Assembly (NCBI RefSeq): GCF_014698035.1 | Contig: NZ_JACJSF010000033.1 | Span: 20,636 to 84,635 of the forward strand | Origin: Desmonostoc muscorum FACHB-395 | GTDB lineage: Bacteria; Cyanobacteriota; Cyanobacteriia; Cyanobacteriales; Nostocaceae | Length of the DNA: 64,000 bases | Direction of reading: 5' to 3' | Part shown: positions 52,883 to 62,015 of the stretch, piece by piece | Numbering within the stretch: the stretch's first letter is position 1 | Layout: every line of letters starts with the position of its first letter | Notes under the pieces: generated by a model | The model's input: only the letters and a program-made list of their open reading frames with translations | Told to the model about the DNA's origin: nothing | Database searches by the model: none | Translations under genes and position numbers: made by a program

Positions 52883-54436
52883 CTAATTCCAGGGATGAGC
52901 TAGCAAAGCCTGTGAAGTAATACCTAAGCCAATTAGGGTAATACATAAGGCACTTGCTACGGGTAACATCTTGATCCTGGGGATCTGGAGTGACAAATGC
53001 TCAAATCGATTTTTGGCGTAGACTAGCATTAAGCCGATTCCAGTTAGTACGGCTGCTAAACCTAAGCTAAAGGCAGATACTAGCGCTAGTCCAAAGCCAA
53101 TTCGTCCCATTGCGATCGCACTCAGCAACACTACTAAGGCTGAAGGACAAGGTAACAAGCCGCCCGATATTCCCAGCGCTAGTAGGCTAGACCACTTCAT
53201 GGAACTTATATCACCGTGAGGTGGTAAATGTGAATGCTCATGATTGTGGTCATGGTGATAGCGAAGCGGTAGCGAGTCAGACGCTCCTAACGTCGCTAAC
53301 GCTTCGCTATCGAACGTCTGGTGATGATGCAAGTTGTGGCTGTGTTGGTGACTATGTACATGATCATGTGAATGAGAAACTTGAGTCTCTTGCAATCGGC
53401 TGATAAACAAATTCAGACCAATTACAGTTACCAGTACGCCAGAGAGTACGCTTAACCAAGGATACAATTGCTCTGTCAAGATAAACTGGGATGTGCCAAG
53501 AGTGACCAGCCCTAGCGCAAATATCCCAGCAGTATGGGTAATCGTCATAATTAGCCCCAGGAATAAAGCATGTTGGGCATTACTGCGGGAACCAACCAAA
53601 TAAGCACCGACTATCGTTTTTCCATGACCAGGGGAGAGGGCGTGTAAACCACCCCATAAAAAGGCGATCGCTAAAGCTATTACAATAGTCAGGAAATTAT
53701 GATTTTCCTGGGTAATTAGGCTAGTAAAGAGATCGTTACTTCTTCCTGTCAAAGCATTATCTAAGCGGCTGGATGATTTAACAGACGGTGGAGGCGCTTG
53801 TTCACTCGATGTCAGAGACGGATTGAGTTTAAAGTCAATCCGTCGTAGGTTGAGAGGACTGCTGAGTAATTCAGTGGGGTAATCTCTCAAGCGGTTGGTA
53901 ATACTTAGAGATGTGAAATCACCTTGAATGGGAACGCCATTTGCAGCCACAGTAATCTCACGCCAACCCAAGCGCTGGGGATAAAATTGATCTTCAAACT
54001 CGATTAACTGATTCGCGCCTACTAACTTCGTTGACCCCTGAAAATTACAACTCAGCCGCAGTGTAGATAATCCTCCGACACCTGGAGGAAATTCGACTGT
54101 TGATTTGATCAAAGACAGTGTTAAAGGCTGTTTATCGATCAACAGTTCCAGATGTGAGTTGACTTCCTGGCATTTTTGATTAGGGTATTGAACCGTCTCT
54201 ACAGGTTCAGCTTTGCGATCGCGATTAGTATCTAAGTGATTAATTTCCTGAAAAGCCGGAATCTCTGCCATGTCTAGAACATAATCAATCCCCACACCAT
54301 CGGTTGCTACCTGCACTCCTGCGTAGTGATTGATGGTAAAATTGCCTAAAGGATGGGCATCCGCCTCCGGCATCCAAAATAAACATATTACGATGATTGC
54401 AGTATTCCAAGCCAAGTAATGTAGTAGCTTTTTCAT
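52883..54436 (-). CDS. Nickel/cobalt efflux (RcnA/NicO-like) transporter
   Basis: 517 residues. There is a signal/anchor segment (LAWNTAIIVICLFWMPEADA) and a periplasmic HPLGNFTINHYAG-type domain of about 220 residues. Then come six membrane helices of the NicO/RcnA family: FLWGGLHALSPGHGKTIVGA, LIMTITHTAGIFALGLVTLG, and GISGGLLPCPSALVVLLSAI. A His-rich cytosolic loop (HSHDHVHSHQHSHNLHHH, later HDHNHEHSH) binds metal. The loop carries an in-frame insert (FDSEALATLGASDSLPLRY) encoded by a short dispersed GC-rich repeat. Its stop-proximal neighbour is the TPR gene, overlapping by 4 bases. Confidence 0.88.
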   Translation of the reverse strand: MKKLLHYLAWNTAIIVICLFWMPEADAHPLGNFTINHYAGVQVATDGVGIDYVLDMAEIPAFQEINHLDTNRDRKAEPVETVQYPNQKCQEVNSHLELLIDKQPLTLSLIKSTVEFPPGVGGLSTLRLSCNFQGSTKLVGANQLIEFEDQFYPQRLGWREITVAANGVPIQGDFTSLSITNRLRDYPTELLSSPLNLRRIDFKLNPSLTSSEQAPPPSVKSSSRLDNALTGRSNDLFTSLITQENHNFLTIVIALAIAFLWGGLHALSPGHGKTIVGAYLVGSRSNAQHALFLGLIMTITHTAGIFALGLVTLGTSQFILTEQLYPWLSVLSGVLVTVIGLNLFISRLQETQVSHSHDHVHSHQHSHNLHHHQTFDSEALATLGASDSLPLRYHHDHNHEHSHLPPHGDISSMKWSSLLALGISGGLLPCPSALVVLLSAIAMGRIGFGLALVSAFSLGLAAVLTGIGLMLVYAKNRFEHLSLQIPRIKMLPVASALCITLIGLGITSQALLAHPWN

Positions 54437-55845
54437 AAAGAACTCCCTATAGCGTTAGGGGTGGGAAAAGAGACAGAGGGTACTAAGTTAGCCAAGACTT
54501 GACGAGCTTGATCGGCATACTTGTGATGAAATTGAGGATTGAGGCTAACAGCTTGAGTTAGTCGCTTTATTGCTTCCTCACGCTTACCTAAGTGAAACGC
54601 AATCATGCCAGCATGAAATTGCAGCAAAGCATCCTCTGTTCCAAAACGAGTTGCCTGTTGTGCTGCCTGTTGCGCTTCTTCCCATTGCCCATTAGCCGCA
54701 GCGGCCCAAGCCAATGTATCCTCTGCATATACATCGTCTCGCACTGCTACTTCACTACGGGCAATTTGTAGCGCCTCTGTTAAATGAATTCCGTGTTCGG
54801 TGTAGTAGACGGCCATTGCGCGATCGTAGATTCCTTTAACCTTACTCAGATAAGCTACTACCCTGATTAAATCTTCAGTTTCAGCTGCGCCTTTTTGGTC
54901 GAGAAGAGCTACTTGAGCATCAGCCTTATACGAGAGTGTTTCTACCAACGGCATCAGTTCTATACCCTGGTTAGCGATATTTAGAACATCCTGCCATCGA
55001 TGCTGTGCCGCATAGAGGCGGGCCAGCCCTGTAAACGCAGCTATATGCCGTGGGAAGAGGTCAAAAGCTTCCCGATATCGCTGCTCAGACAGGGCAAAAT
55101 CCCCGACTGCAAAAGCCAGATCCCCAGTCCGCACATGAAACCAAGCACGGGTTTCTGCACTCGTCGTGTAGAAAGAATCCATTTCCTGCATAGCCTCATC
55201 TAACAACTGCCGTGCCGAGGCGAGATTGCCAGTTAACTCTAAGTAACGGGCGACAACTGCGTTATGACCAGAGTTCGATTCTTCCTGTGCAAGGTTTTGC
55301 AAGAGTTGATGAGTTGCTTTATAGTCGCCCAACTCCATTTGAATCGATGCCAAGAGCGAGATAATACTGGGATTATCAACAGATGAATTATTTAACGCTT
55401 CTAAAGCTGATCGAAACTGATGCTGAGATAGTAAAGCTGATGCTAGGAGCATGGAAGAAATATCATTATGGAGCGGCTGTAGTGCCAAGGATCTACGTGC
55501 CGCTTGTTCTGCTCGTAACACATCGTCTATATCTCCAATTTCTCGAAAGCGCCTCAAATATTGATCGGCTAACAAACGTAAAAATATTGAGGAATCTGGA
55601 GATTGGGCAACTTTCTCCTCATAGACGCTGATAATATGCGATCGCTCTAAATAATCAGGGAAGACTAAATCTGACTGCTGAACTGGTAATATCTGCTTTG
55701 AATTAACAGTCAGCAGTTGCACAGCAGACGAATATGTGCCTAACTTACCATTGGTGTAGCCTAAACTTAGCGCTTGTGTATCACAGGGTCTTAGTAAAAC
55801 CAGTAGGCTAGTCAGAACTAACACCCATAGTATTTGTAGATGCAT
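54433..55845 (-). CDS. Tetratricopeptide repeat protein
   Basis: 470 residues with a signal peptide (ILWVLVLTSLLVLLRPCDTQ). TPR motifs are spread through the chain: RSALEALNNSSVDNPSIISL, ASIQMELGDYKATHQLLQN, LSEQRYREAFDLFPRHIAAF, WEEAQQAAQQATRFGTEDAL and LGKREEAIKRLTQAVSLNPQ. It is probably a periplasmic scaffold. It overlaps the Ni/Co transporter gene (ATGA) and lies 5 bp after the DUF4331 gene, so the three genes form one operon. Confidence 0.88.
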   Translation of the reverse strand: MHLQILWVLVLTSLLVLLRPCDTQALSLGYTNGKLGTYSSAVQLLTVNSKQILPVQQSDLVFPDYLERSHIISVYEEKVAQSPDSSIFLRLLADQYLRRFREIGDIDDVLRAEQAARRSLALQPLHNDISSMLLASALLSQHQFRSALEALNNSSVDNPSIISLLASIQMELGDYKATHQLLQNLAQEESNSGHNAVVARYLELTGNLASARQLLDEAMQEMDSFYTTSAETRAWFHVRTGDLAFAVGDFALSEQRYREAFDLFPRHIAAFTGLARLYAAQHRWQDVLNIANQGIELMPLVETLSYKADAQVALLDQKGAAETEDLIRVVAYLSKVKGIYDRAMAVYYTEHGIHLTEALQIARSEVAVRDDVYAEDTLAWAAAANGQWEEAQQAAQQATRFGTEDALLQFHAGMIAFHLGKREEAIKRLTQAVSLNPQFHHKYADQARQVLANLVPSVSFPTPNAIGSSL

Positions 55846-55850
55846 AAACC

Positions 55851-57125
55851 TTACAAAGGATTACCTAAATAAGGGAAGGTAGGAAGAAAGTTGGCATTAT
55901 TAGGTCCAACATTATCGCTAGTTAGCCCCGGAATAATACCAGTAGAAATGCCTGTAACTGCATCACCAAAGACAACAGATGCTGTTACATCAATTACGTC
56001 ATCTTTTGGTCTTCTACCACCAAAATTTTTGCCTAACTGAGTCCCAAAATAACTACCGCTAGGTTTAGAAAGGTCAGCTTGGATAACATCAGGAATCGCT
56101 ACTGAGATAACTGCATCGGCTATGCCTTTAGGTCTGCCGATCGCTTTCACAAAGGCTTGAATGAATTGGGATTGATTGCTAGCGTCTTTTGTTGGTGTCT
56201 GAAGATTACTATTATTATGAGCTTTAAAGTCCATAAAAAGTTCATTCAGGGCTGGAACTGCTAACCGCTCAATCTGAGCAAAATGCCCATTTCTGAGTCT
56301 AGGGGTTTTAACACTAGTTGTCATCCAAGCACCAATCTTGCCTTTACCAAGCAGTTTCCTGGGTAGCTCGACAATAATTGAGTGGACATTGAATGGAGCT
56401 AATGTGTCTTTTGCTTGTCCCGGTGGTCTAAAGGTAAGAACTGTGAAAGGAGGACTGGGATTAGGCTGAAGGCTATAGTTCCGATCCGGGATGATTTTAA
56501 AGAACTGTTCCAAATCGAAAAAGAACGGGTCTTTGCGTGTCCCAACAAAGAACTTCATGCCGTTATATGCGGCGAATGTTTGGTTGAGTTGCCCTGTCCA
56601 AGTTACTGGAAGCAAAGCTGACTCTGTTCCTACTGTGGTTGGACGACATGGACCGCGGACTGTGACAGTTTGCTGTGAGCCTTTACCATTTACATTGAAT
56701 TGGAGTACGACATCTTCAATACTGTCGCCAGTGTTATCAATCTTGAATTGATAAAGAACATTTGGATCGAATGGTCTTTTTTCACCAGAAACGATCAGAG
56801 GATCGAAATCCATCACTAAGACAACATTTTTGGGGTCTGTGGGACTCTCAAACACAAACAAATCTGTGAGATCCGCAGCAGTCAGCTTAGTGGCAAGGAA
56901 AGTTGTATCCTGGTGGTCTGAAGCCAAAGCTGTAGGGGTTGCATAGATTAGGACTACCAGCAAAATAGCCACAAATGCGACTACGGGACGAAAAAAATTA
57001 GTAGATTTAGTCCAATATAGCGATCGCTTGATCGGAAAAAATACCATATTTTTGACTGCTTTATGTATGAGTAACCTGCCTTTAGTTGGTATAAAAGAGG
57101 TAATACTCCGAGCTTTTATTCTCAT
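55851..57125 (-). CDS. DUF4331 family secreted protein
   Basis: 424 residues from ATG 57125, supported by AAGGG five bases upstream. The signal/anchor is FRPVVAFVAILLVVLIYATP followed by TALASDHQD. DUF4331 hallmarks: TAADLTDLFVFESPTDPKNV, VVLVMDFDPL, DPNVLYQFKIDNTGDSIEDV, HSIIVELPRKLLG and RRPKDDVIDVTASV near the end with NNANFLPTFPYLGNPL. Family function is unknown; members are secreted. It is first in an operon with the TPR protein and the metal exporter, suggesting an envelope role tied to metal handling. Confidence 0.9.
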   Translation of the reverse strand: MRIKARSITSFIPTKGRLLIHKAVKNMVFFPIKRSLYWTKSTNFFRPVVAFVAILLVVLIYATPTALASDHQDTTFLATKLTAADLTDLFVFESPTDPKNVVLVMDFDPLIVSGEKRPFDPNVLYQFKIDNTGDSIEDVVLQFNVNGKGSQQTVTVRGPCRPTTVGTESALLPVTWTGQLNQTFAAYNGMKFFVGTRKDPFFFDLEQFFKIIPDRNYSLQPNPSPPFTVLTFRPPGQAKDTLAPFNVHSIIVELPRKLLGKGKIGAWMTTSVKTPRLRNGHFAQIERLAVPALNELFMDFKAHNNSNLQTPTKDASNQSQFIQAFVKAIGRPKGIADAVISVAIPDVIQADLSKPSGSYFGTQLGKNFGGRRPKDDVIDVTASVVFGDAVTGISTGIIPGLTSDNVGPNNANFLPTFPYLGNPL

Positions 57126-57289
57126 AGTTGCCCTTCTTGAGGTGTTTAGCCTCTACTGTTGGTGTGGAAATAGCAAGTTTATTTGGATTTCAAAAAAGAC
57201 TGCGGATATTACCGAAGCGCTTCACAGCTTATTTGCTCTTACTACTCACTTTCCAGACCAAAACCTGCTCATTTCTTGCTCACCCTTGT

Positions 57290-57565
57290 CTATAGAACCC
57301 ATTTGGGATCTCAAGAGGAGGCTAATCTGCGTAGTAAGAGTCGGAGAAAGCAAAGATGAATTTTGGTAGTGGAATAAGCCAAAGTGCGCTCAAAATTTTT
57401 TCCCAAAGACTTGCATCGCTCCATCCAAGCGTTACTTCTTTCAATAGCTTCATAAATTAAACTGGCAATACTATAGTCTGGGATACGAACAATTAATTTA
57501 AGCACTATTACTTGCCTGAATATTGTTTTATAATGGATTTTGGCGGTTACTATAATAATTCCCAA
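57290..57565 (-). pseudogene. Decayed relative of the IS5-family element at 30.2-31.1 kb
   Basis: The terminal sequence TAGAACCCATTTGGGATCTC near 57295 resembles the IS5 end. The minus-strand frame reads ERSNAWMERCKSLGKNFERT, then KIHLCFLRLLLRRLASS, the C-terminal part of its transposase with substitutions. The rest of the element is lost. Confidence 0.75.
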
Positions 57566-58096
57566 AATTCAGGTCAAGTTAACTCTTCAAATTCTAGTGA
57601 AGCCAAGATCAGCAAAGCTACAGCTTGCTGCCAACAAACACACTGTTGCTCTAGTTCCAGCGTTAAAAGCTATTGTTATTTTTTGGTTGGGATTTTCCCG
57701 TAATATCATGTCCGGTTAAACAATTATTATTGCGAACGTTCCACTTTGTTGCACTCGCAATGACATATCAGAAATAATTTGCCGGACATGATATAAAGAA
57801 TGAAGCAAGGATAATTGTTATGAAATCTTTACCAAATAATATGTTAGCCATTATATTTGTTTTAGGCTAACATCTATTTCCTAATAAATTAATGTTGGAC
57901 GTGCAGTTTCAAAAAGTCAAATATAACGGGTTGAATACGGGGTTGATACGGTCAAAGGATTACTCAGTACGTTGACGAGTGATGAGCGGTTGGGTGTGAT
58001 GCTGGAGTTTGAGGATGCTTACCCAAGCAAATTTGCTCAATTGGTGACAGATGCGCCGCAGTGGACTGAATGGATGGGGTGAGAAGCGTATAAAGT
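57566..58096. other. Spacer with a MITE-like repeat and a short coding remnant
   Basis: It contains the inverted-repeat element at 57703-57794 and a plus-strand remnant (57955-58082, GLLSTLTSDERLGVMLEFED, then AYPSKFAQLVTDAPQWTEWM). The remnant is the C-terminus of a protein I do not recognise. No intact gene. Confidence 0.45.
57703..57794. repeat. Short inverted-repeat (MITE-like) element
   Basis: ATATCATGTCCGG (57703-57715) and CCGGACATGATAT (57782-57794) are perfect 13-bp arms, with further partial pairing inside (TTGCGAACG region against CTCGCAATG). At 92 bp it fits a non-autonomous element or a stable RNA hairpin. Confidence 0.65.
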
Positions 58097-58897
58097 TTAC
58101 GACAGCTGCTTACGTTTTTGACGTTTGACTGCATAACCATAAGGTACAGGCCAGTTCGGTGTTTCATCCAAGCTACACTGAGCATGAATAGACCAGTATG
58201 GATCGCGCAACAATTCCCGACCGATGAGAACTAAATCTGCACAGCCACGAGTAATGATTTGATTGGCATACTCAGCATTATTTATTAATCCTACAGCCGC
58301 TGTATTGATTTGAGCTGATTGCCTAATTTTGGCAGCAAAAGGCACTTGATAACCTTTCTCTACAGGAATTTTCGCTTGAGGCACTAACCCGCCTGTAGAA
58401 ACATCGATCAAATCAACACCTAATACTTTTAGTTCACGAGATAGAATCACTGATTGCTCAATATCCCAACCGCCTTCTGCCCAATCAGTAGCAGAGATGC
58501 GAACAAAAAGTGGCATACCTTGAGGCAAAATCTCTCGTACCCGTCTTGCCACCTCTAGCAATAAACGTATTCTATTTTCTAACGAACCTCCGTAAATGTC
58601 TGTTCGCTGATTACTGAGCGGTGAAAGAAAAGAATGCAATAGGTAGCCATGAGCGGCGTGGATTTCGATAACTTGAAAACCCACTTGCAGCGCACGCTCT
58701 GCTGCTTGAACAAATGCGATAATGGTTTCTTCAATACCACGGTCATCAAGGGACATGGGAACAGGACTTTTATCATCAAACCCAATTGAGCTTGGTGCAA
58801 CTATAGTCCAAGCCCCTTGTTCAGGTGTTAAAGGTGAACCGCCTAGCCAAGGAACATTACTACTTGCCTTTCGTCCAGCATGAGCCAACTGAATAGA
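58097..58897 (-). pseudogene. Old yellow enzyme family (NADH:flavin oxidoreductase) lacking its N-terminus
   Basis: About 266 residues from SIQLAHAGRKASSNVPWLGG onward. YqjM-type features: GFQVIEIHAAHGYLLHSFLS, QRTDIYGGSLENRIRLLLEV, LFVRISATDWAEGGWDIEQS and RGCADLVLIGRELLRDPYW. The first about 90 residues, with the FMN-binding N-terminal strand and the catalytic Cys region, are missing. The upstream junction is a truncated IS5-family element. A start exists in the IS sequence (ATG 58948), but the barrel would be incomplete. Confidence 0.85.
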
Positions 58898-59859
58898 ACT
58901 CTTGCATAAATATTTTGTGGTATAATTAAGGGTTATTTTTATTTTCAATTTAGGGACATTAAAATAGTAAGAGATTATGATTTTCTTCTAACAAGTATTA
59001 TCTGGCGATCGCTAGTCAAGAAGATGGCAGTAAACATCACTTCAGTTATTGATTAATACTGAAGTTATTGGATTAATTCGATTTTTTATCCAATTTATAT
59101 CCGATTTATATGGCTAATTCGTGATTATAAATTCCCGCAATTAAATTCGATCTTAACCCAAAACGTCGATGACGATTTCGATATCTATCAGACAAAATTT
59201 TAAATATCTTTAAACGACGATTTACGTGTTCAACAACAATTCTTAATCGATTGAGTTCCCGATTGTATTTTTTCTGTTCTTTCGTCAACTTTTTTCCTTT
59301 CGGTTTTTTAATTGGTGTTTCACTTAATTGATGAATTTTAGCAATTCCTTGATAGCCTTTATCCGCTATTACCTTAACTAATTCTCCAAATTTTATTCCA
59401 CTATTTTTAAATAAGCGAAAATCATGGATTTTTCCCTTATCATGCCCCAAACAGATGATTTGGCTGCTTTTTTGGTAGATTACTACCTGCGTTTTTAAAG
59501 TATGTTCTCCCTGTTTTCCGCTAAAAAATCCTTTTTGACCTTTCTGAGGTTTTTCAATTGGACTCTCGGTAACATCCATTACGACTAAACCTTCCTCAGA
59601 TGATATTTTCCATAATTGTTTTTTCCCTGGTAGACTAAACTTTCTGGACTTAATTAAAATATTTTCGATTTTAAAAACTATTCGGCAAACCGCAGATTCT
59701 GAAAGCTCAAAATCTAATCCAATATGATAGTAAGTGCGGTACTCTCTCCAATATTGGATGACCATTAAAACTTGGTCTTCAATAATTAATTTAGGACGGC
59801 GACCAAGCTTCTTCTTCTTTTGAGCATCAGCTTTAACTACATCAACCATTAATTCAAAG
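58898..59859 (-). mobile_element. 5'-truncated IS5-family element between two unrelated genes
   Basis: The downstream end lies next to ATGCAAGAGTTCTATT at the OYE fragment. The upstream end is cut inside the transposase gene, right against the rpaB-like fragment. Because the two sides are different genes, a deletion or rearrangement is recorded here. Confidence 0.7.
59106..59849 (-). CDS. IS5-family transposase, N-terminally truncated
   Basis: 247 residues. HTH and catalytic features: VLMVIQYWREYRTYYHIGLD, ELSESAVCRIVFKIENILIK, Asp in GLVVMDVTESPIEKPQ, Asp in VKVIADKGYQGIAKI and Glu in RIVVEHVNRRLKIFKIL. The ATG at 59849 (MVDVVKADAQKK) is internal to the family, because LIFEL precedes it in frame and about 25-30 N-terminal residues are missing. 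It is probably inactive. It belongs to a different IS group from the element at 30 kb. Confidence 0.8.
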   Translation of the reverse strand: MVDVVKADAQKKKKLGRRPKLIIEDQVLMVIQYWREYRTYYHIGLDFELSESAVCRIVFKIENILIKSRKFSLPGKKQLWKISSEEGLVVMDVTESPIEKPQKGQKGFFSGKQGEHTLKTQVVIYQKSSQIICLGHDKGKIHDFRLFKNSGIKFGELVKVIADKGYQGIAKIHQLSETPIKKPKGKKLTKEQKKYNRELNRLRIVVEHVNRRLKIFKILSDRYRNRHRRFGLRSNLIAGIYNHELAI

Positions 59860-60389
59860 ATTAACTAACAACTCTAATAAGCTAAACTCCACACCTGTCA
59901 ACCGAATGCGTTGCTCATTTTTATGGAATTGCCGTTTATTGATATCGATTTTGAGATTGCCCACATGGATTATCCTAGAATTAGGAATAGTATTGATACT
60001 GGTTTTGTGGGAGCGCCGCTTTAGTACGCAGGCAATTCGAGCTTCTAGTTCTTTGGGTGTATTGGTTTCGTCATGTAGTCATCAGCACCGAGTTCCAGCC
60101 CAGTGATTCGGTCTGCTACATCTGCCAAGGCTGTTAGCATGATAATTGGTACGTCTGACTCTTTTCGTAATTCTTGACAGACACCATAGCCATCTAGCTT
60201 TGGCATCATTACATCTAGAACTATCAAATCAGGGGTCAACAGGCGAAAAGCTGACAAAGCTTCTTCACCATCACTAGCTGTAACTACACTGTAGCCAATC
60301 ATTTCTAGACGCGTCTGTAAAATTCGGCGAATGCTGGCTTCGTCATCTACTACTAAGATTGTGCCTTTCTCACCTGATAAGTTTCTCAA
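59860..60389 (-). pseudogene. RpaB (Ycf27)-like OmpR-family response regulator, broken
   Basis: The receiver (GTILVDD-type start, then RILQTRLEMIGYSVVTASDG, phospho-acceptor in LIVLDVMMPKLDGYGVCQEL, DRITGLELGADDYMTKP) matches RpaB/Ycf27 strongly. A one-base deletion near 60052 shifts the frame. The linker and winged-helix start (ELEARIACVLKRRSHKT, then IHVGNLKIDINKRQFHKN, RIRLTGVEFSLLELLVN) continue in the new frame. The gene is then cut by the truncated IS. The first 115 residues could still be made as a lone receiver. Confidence 0.8.
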
Positions 60390-60779
60390 CGCTGTTCCTA
60401 ATGAGCGAGAACTCTTAACCCTTCATTATCTGCTTATTAGGAGTCAAAAGCGCAAAACAATCTTGACCTACAGTCATGATGAAGAAGCGATCGCTTAATG
60501 CTTGCATCTGTGCAACTAGTAGTTCGCTTTCCCCAATATTGCGCTTGTGGAGGTCGGCGCTTGTGCAGGGGAGCTCTTGAGAGATTTGTACAAGTTCTTT
60601 CCCCCCTGCCCCTCTTTCAAGGGCAGGTTTTTAGAAAAGGGTAGATGATAGGATAAAACATCGTGGCACAAAGCGGGTCATGAACGAGTATTCAGGCTTG
60701 GACAGTTGGATAGCGATCGTTTATGGCGATGCTTGATGCAGAGAGTGTGCGTAAGTCATAAAGGAGCCAAAAGCAAAAG
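60390..60779. other. Spacer with an inverted-repeat arm
   Basis: It contains the left arm (about 60614-60721) of a long inverted repeat whose partner is at 62618-62726. No gene is seen; stretches on both strands are interrupted. Confidence 0.5.
60614..60721. repeat. Left arm of a roughly 100-bp inverted repeat
   Basis: The segment from GGTTTTTAGAAAAGGGTAGA to the HIP1 core near 60719 matches the complement of 62618-62716 with about two mismatches in 100 bp. The sequence just outside (CTTTCAAG) also matches partly. The pair encloses the AraC and response regulator genes. Confidence 0.8.
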
Positions 60780-61796
60780 TTAAGCTGGGAACGAGAGATG
60801 TACACTACGGCGGTACTCGCCTGGTGTAGTCCCTGTCCAACGTTTAAAGGCATGATAGAAGGCGCTAGTTTCTGAGAAGCCAAGGAGAAAGGCAACTTCA
60901 CAGATGGCGATATGGCGTTCTTGGAGATAGTAAATGGACAACTGCTGCCGCATTTGGTCTAACAGTTCTTGATAAGAAGTTCCGGCTTTTTTAAGTTGGC
61001 GTTGCAGAGTGCGAGGAGTATATCCTAGACGATGAGCGATCGCTTCCAAGCTAGGGTTACTAGTACGCAGTCCTTCACTAATCAGCTGAAGTACTCTGTC
61101 TACAAGAGTTTCATTTCGTGGTAATCGAGCTAACAAATCCTCAGCATAGCGATCAAGGATGCTACATAGGCCAGGGTCTGATTTCAACACTGGTTGCCCA
61201 AGAAAAGCAACATCAAATAAAATTTCCGCTGTTGGTTGATTGAACTCTAACAGAGCGCGAAATAAACAGCGGTAAGCAGAAATATCTTCTGGTGTTGAGA
61301 TCGGAAAGTTGACTTGGATTGGCACCCAATCTAGTCCAGTTATCCTGCGAACAGCAACGACGATACTTGCTAAACCCCACTGAATGCAAACCACAGGCGG
61401 TTGAGGTAGTCCGAAAATAATACTAGTCAGTTGGGTTACGTTGTCTTCGGTTTTCAGAAAGAACTTGATACCTGTGTGTAACAATTCCGAGTATCGAACT
61501 ATCCTTGACAACGCTTCAGCCACGTCTGTGCAGCTATTAATCACATAGCCAAGTATATCCCAGGTGGCGGGGACATTAAATTCTGGTAGATGTAAACCAA
61601 TATAGCGATCGCCAGACTGATGAACAATCTCTTGCCAGAGAGCATAATACTGTTCGCGGGAAATTCGGGCATCAGCATTTTCAAGGATGGATGCATCGAG
61701 TCCAATGGCAGCCAAGAGCGCCTCCGGCTGTAAGTTGACACCACGCGCTGCATTGAGAATGCCTTGCACAAACTTAATTGAGACAGTGTGGAACAT
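60780..61796 (-). CDS. AraC-family transcriptional regulator (OruR/ArgR-like type)
   Basis: 338 residues. The N-terminal ligand domain (ISREQYYALWQEIVHQSGDR, YIGLHLPEFNVPATWDILGY) is of the arabinose-binding-like type used by the ornithine/OruR group. The C-terminal tandem HTH is typical: SLEAIAHRLGYTPRTLQRQL, then ICEVAFLLGFSETSAFYHAF and RWTGTTPGEYRRS. It probably activates nearby or distant catabolic or stress genes. The target is unknown. It faces away from the response regulator at 62.0 kb. Confidence 0.9.
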   Translation of the reverse strand: MFHTVSIKFVQGILNAARGVNLQPEALLAAIGLDASILENADARISREQYYALWQEIVHQSGDRYIGLHLPEFNVPATWDILGYVINSCTDVAEALSRIVRYSELLHTGIKFFLKTEDNVTQLTSIIFGLPQPPVVCIQWGLASIVVAVRRITGLDWVPIQVNFPISTPEDISAYRCLFRALLEFNQPTAEILFDVAFLGQPVLKSDPGLCSILDRYAEDLLARLPRNETLVDRVLQLISEGLRTSNPSLEAIAHRLGYTPRTLQRQLKKAGTSYQELLDQMRQQLSIYYLQERHIAICEVAFLLGFSETSAFYHAFKRWTGTTPGEYRRSVHLSFPA

Positions 61797-62015
61797 ACAA
61801 CACGACTCGACGAAGATTGCTGTTAGTCATTTAATTGTAATTACCTGCTTGAGGTTTAAATATCAAACTTTTTGTCGCATTGAATCAATGCTTCCAGCTA
61901 AATAACAACAGTAACTTCATAGATAAAGGGGCTTGATTAGCAAGCTCCCAAAAATATACTCACTTGACCAACTTTGCCTAAAAATTGATCAAGCAACTAG
62001 GGAGGCTCTGCGATC

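Noticed and set aside
57512..57703. 63-codon plus-strand frame with several cysteines
   Set aside because: It runs into the end of the MITE-like element, has no clear start signal and no recognisable family.
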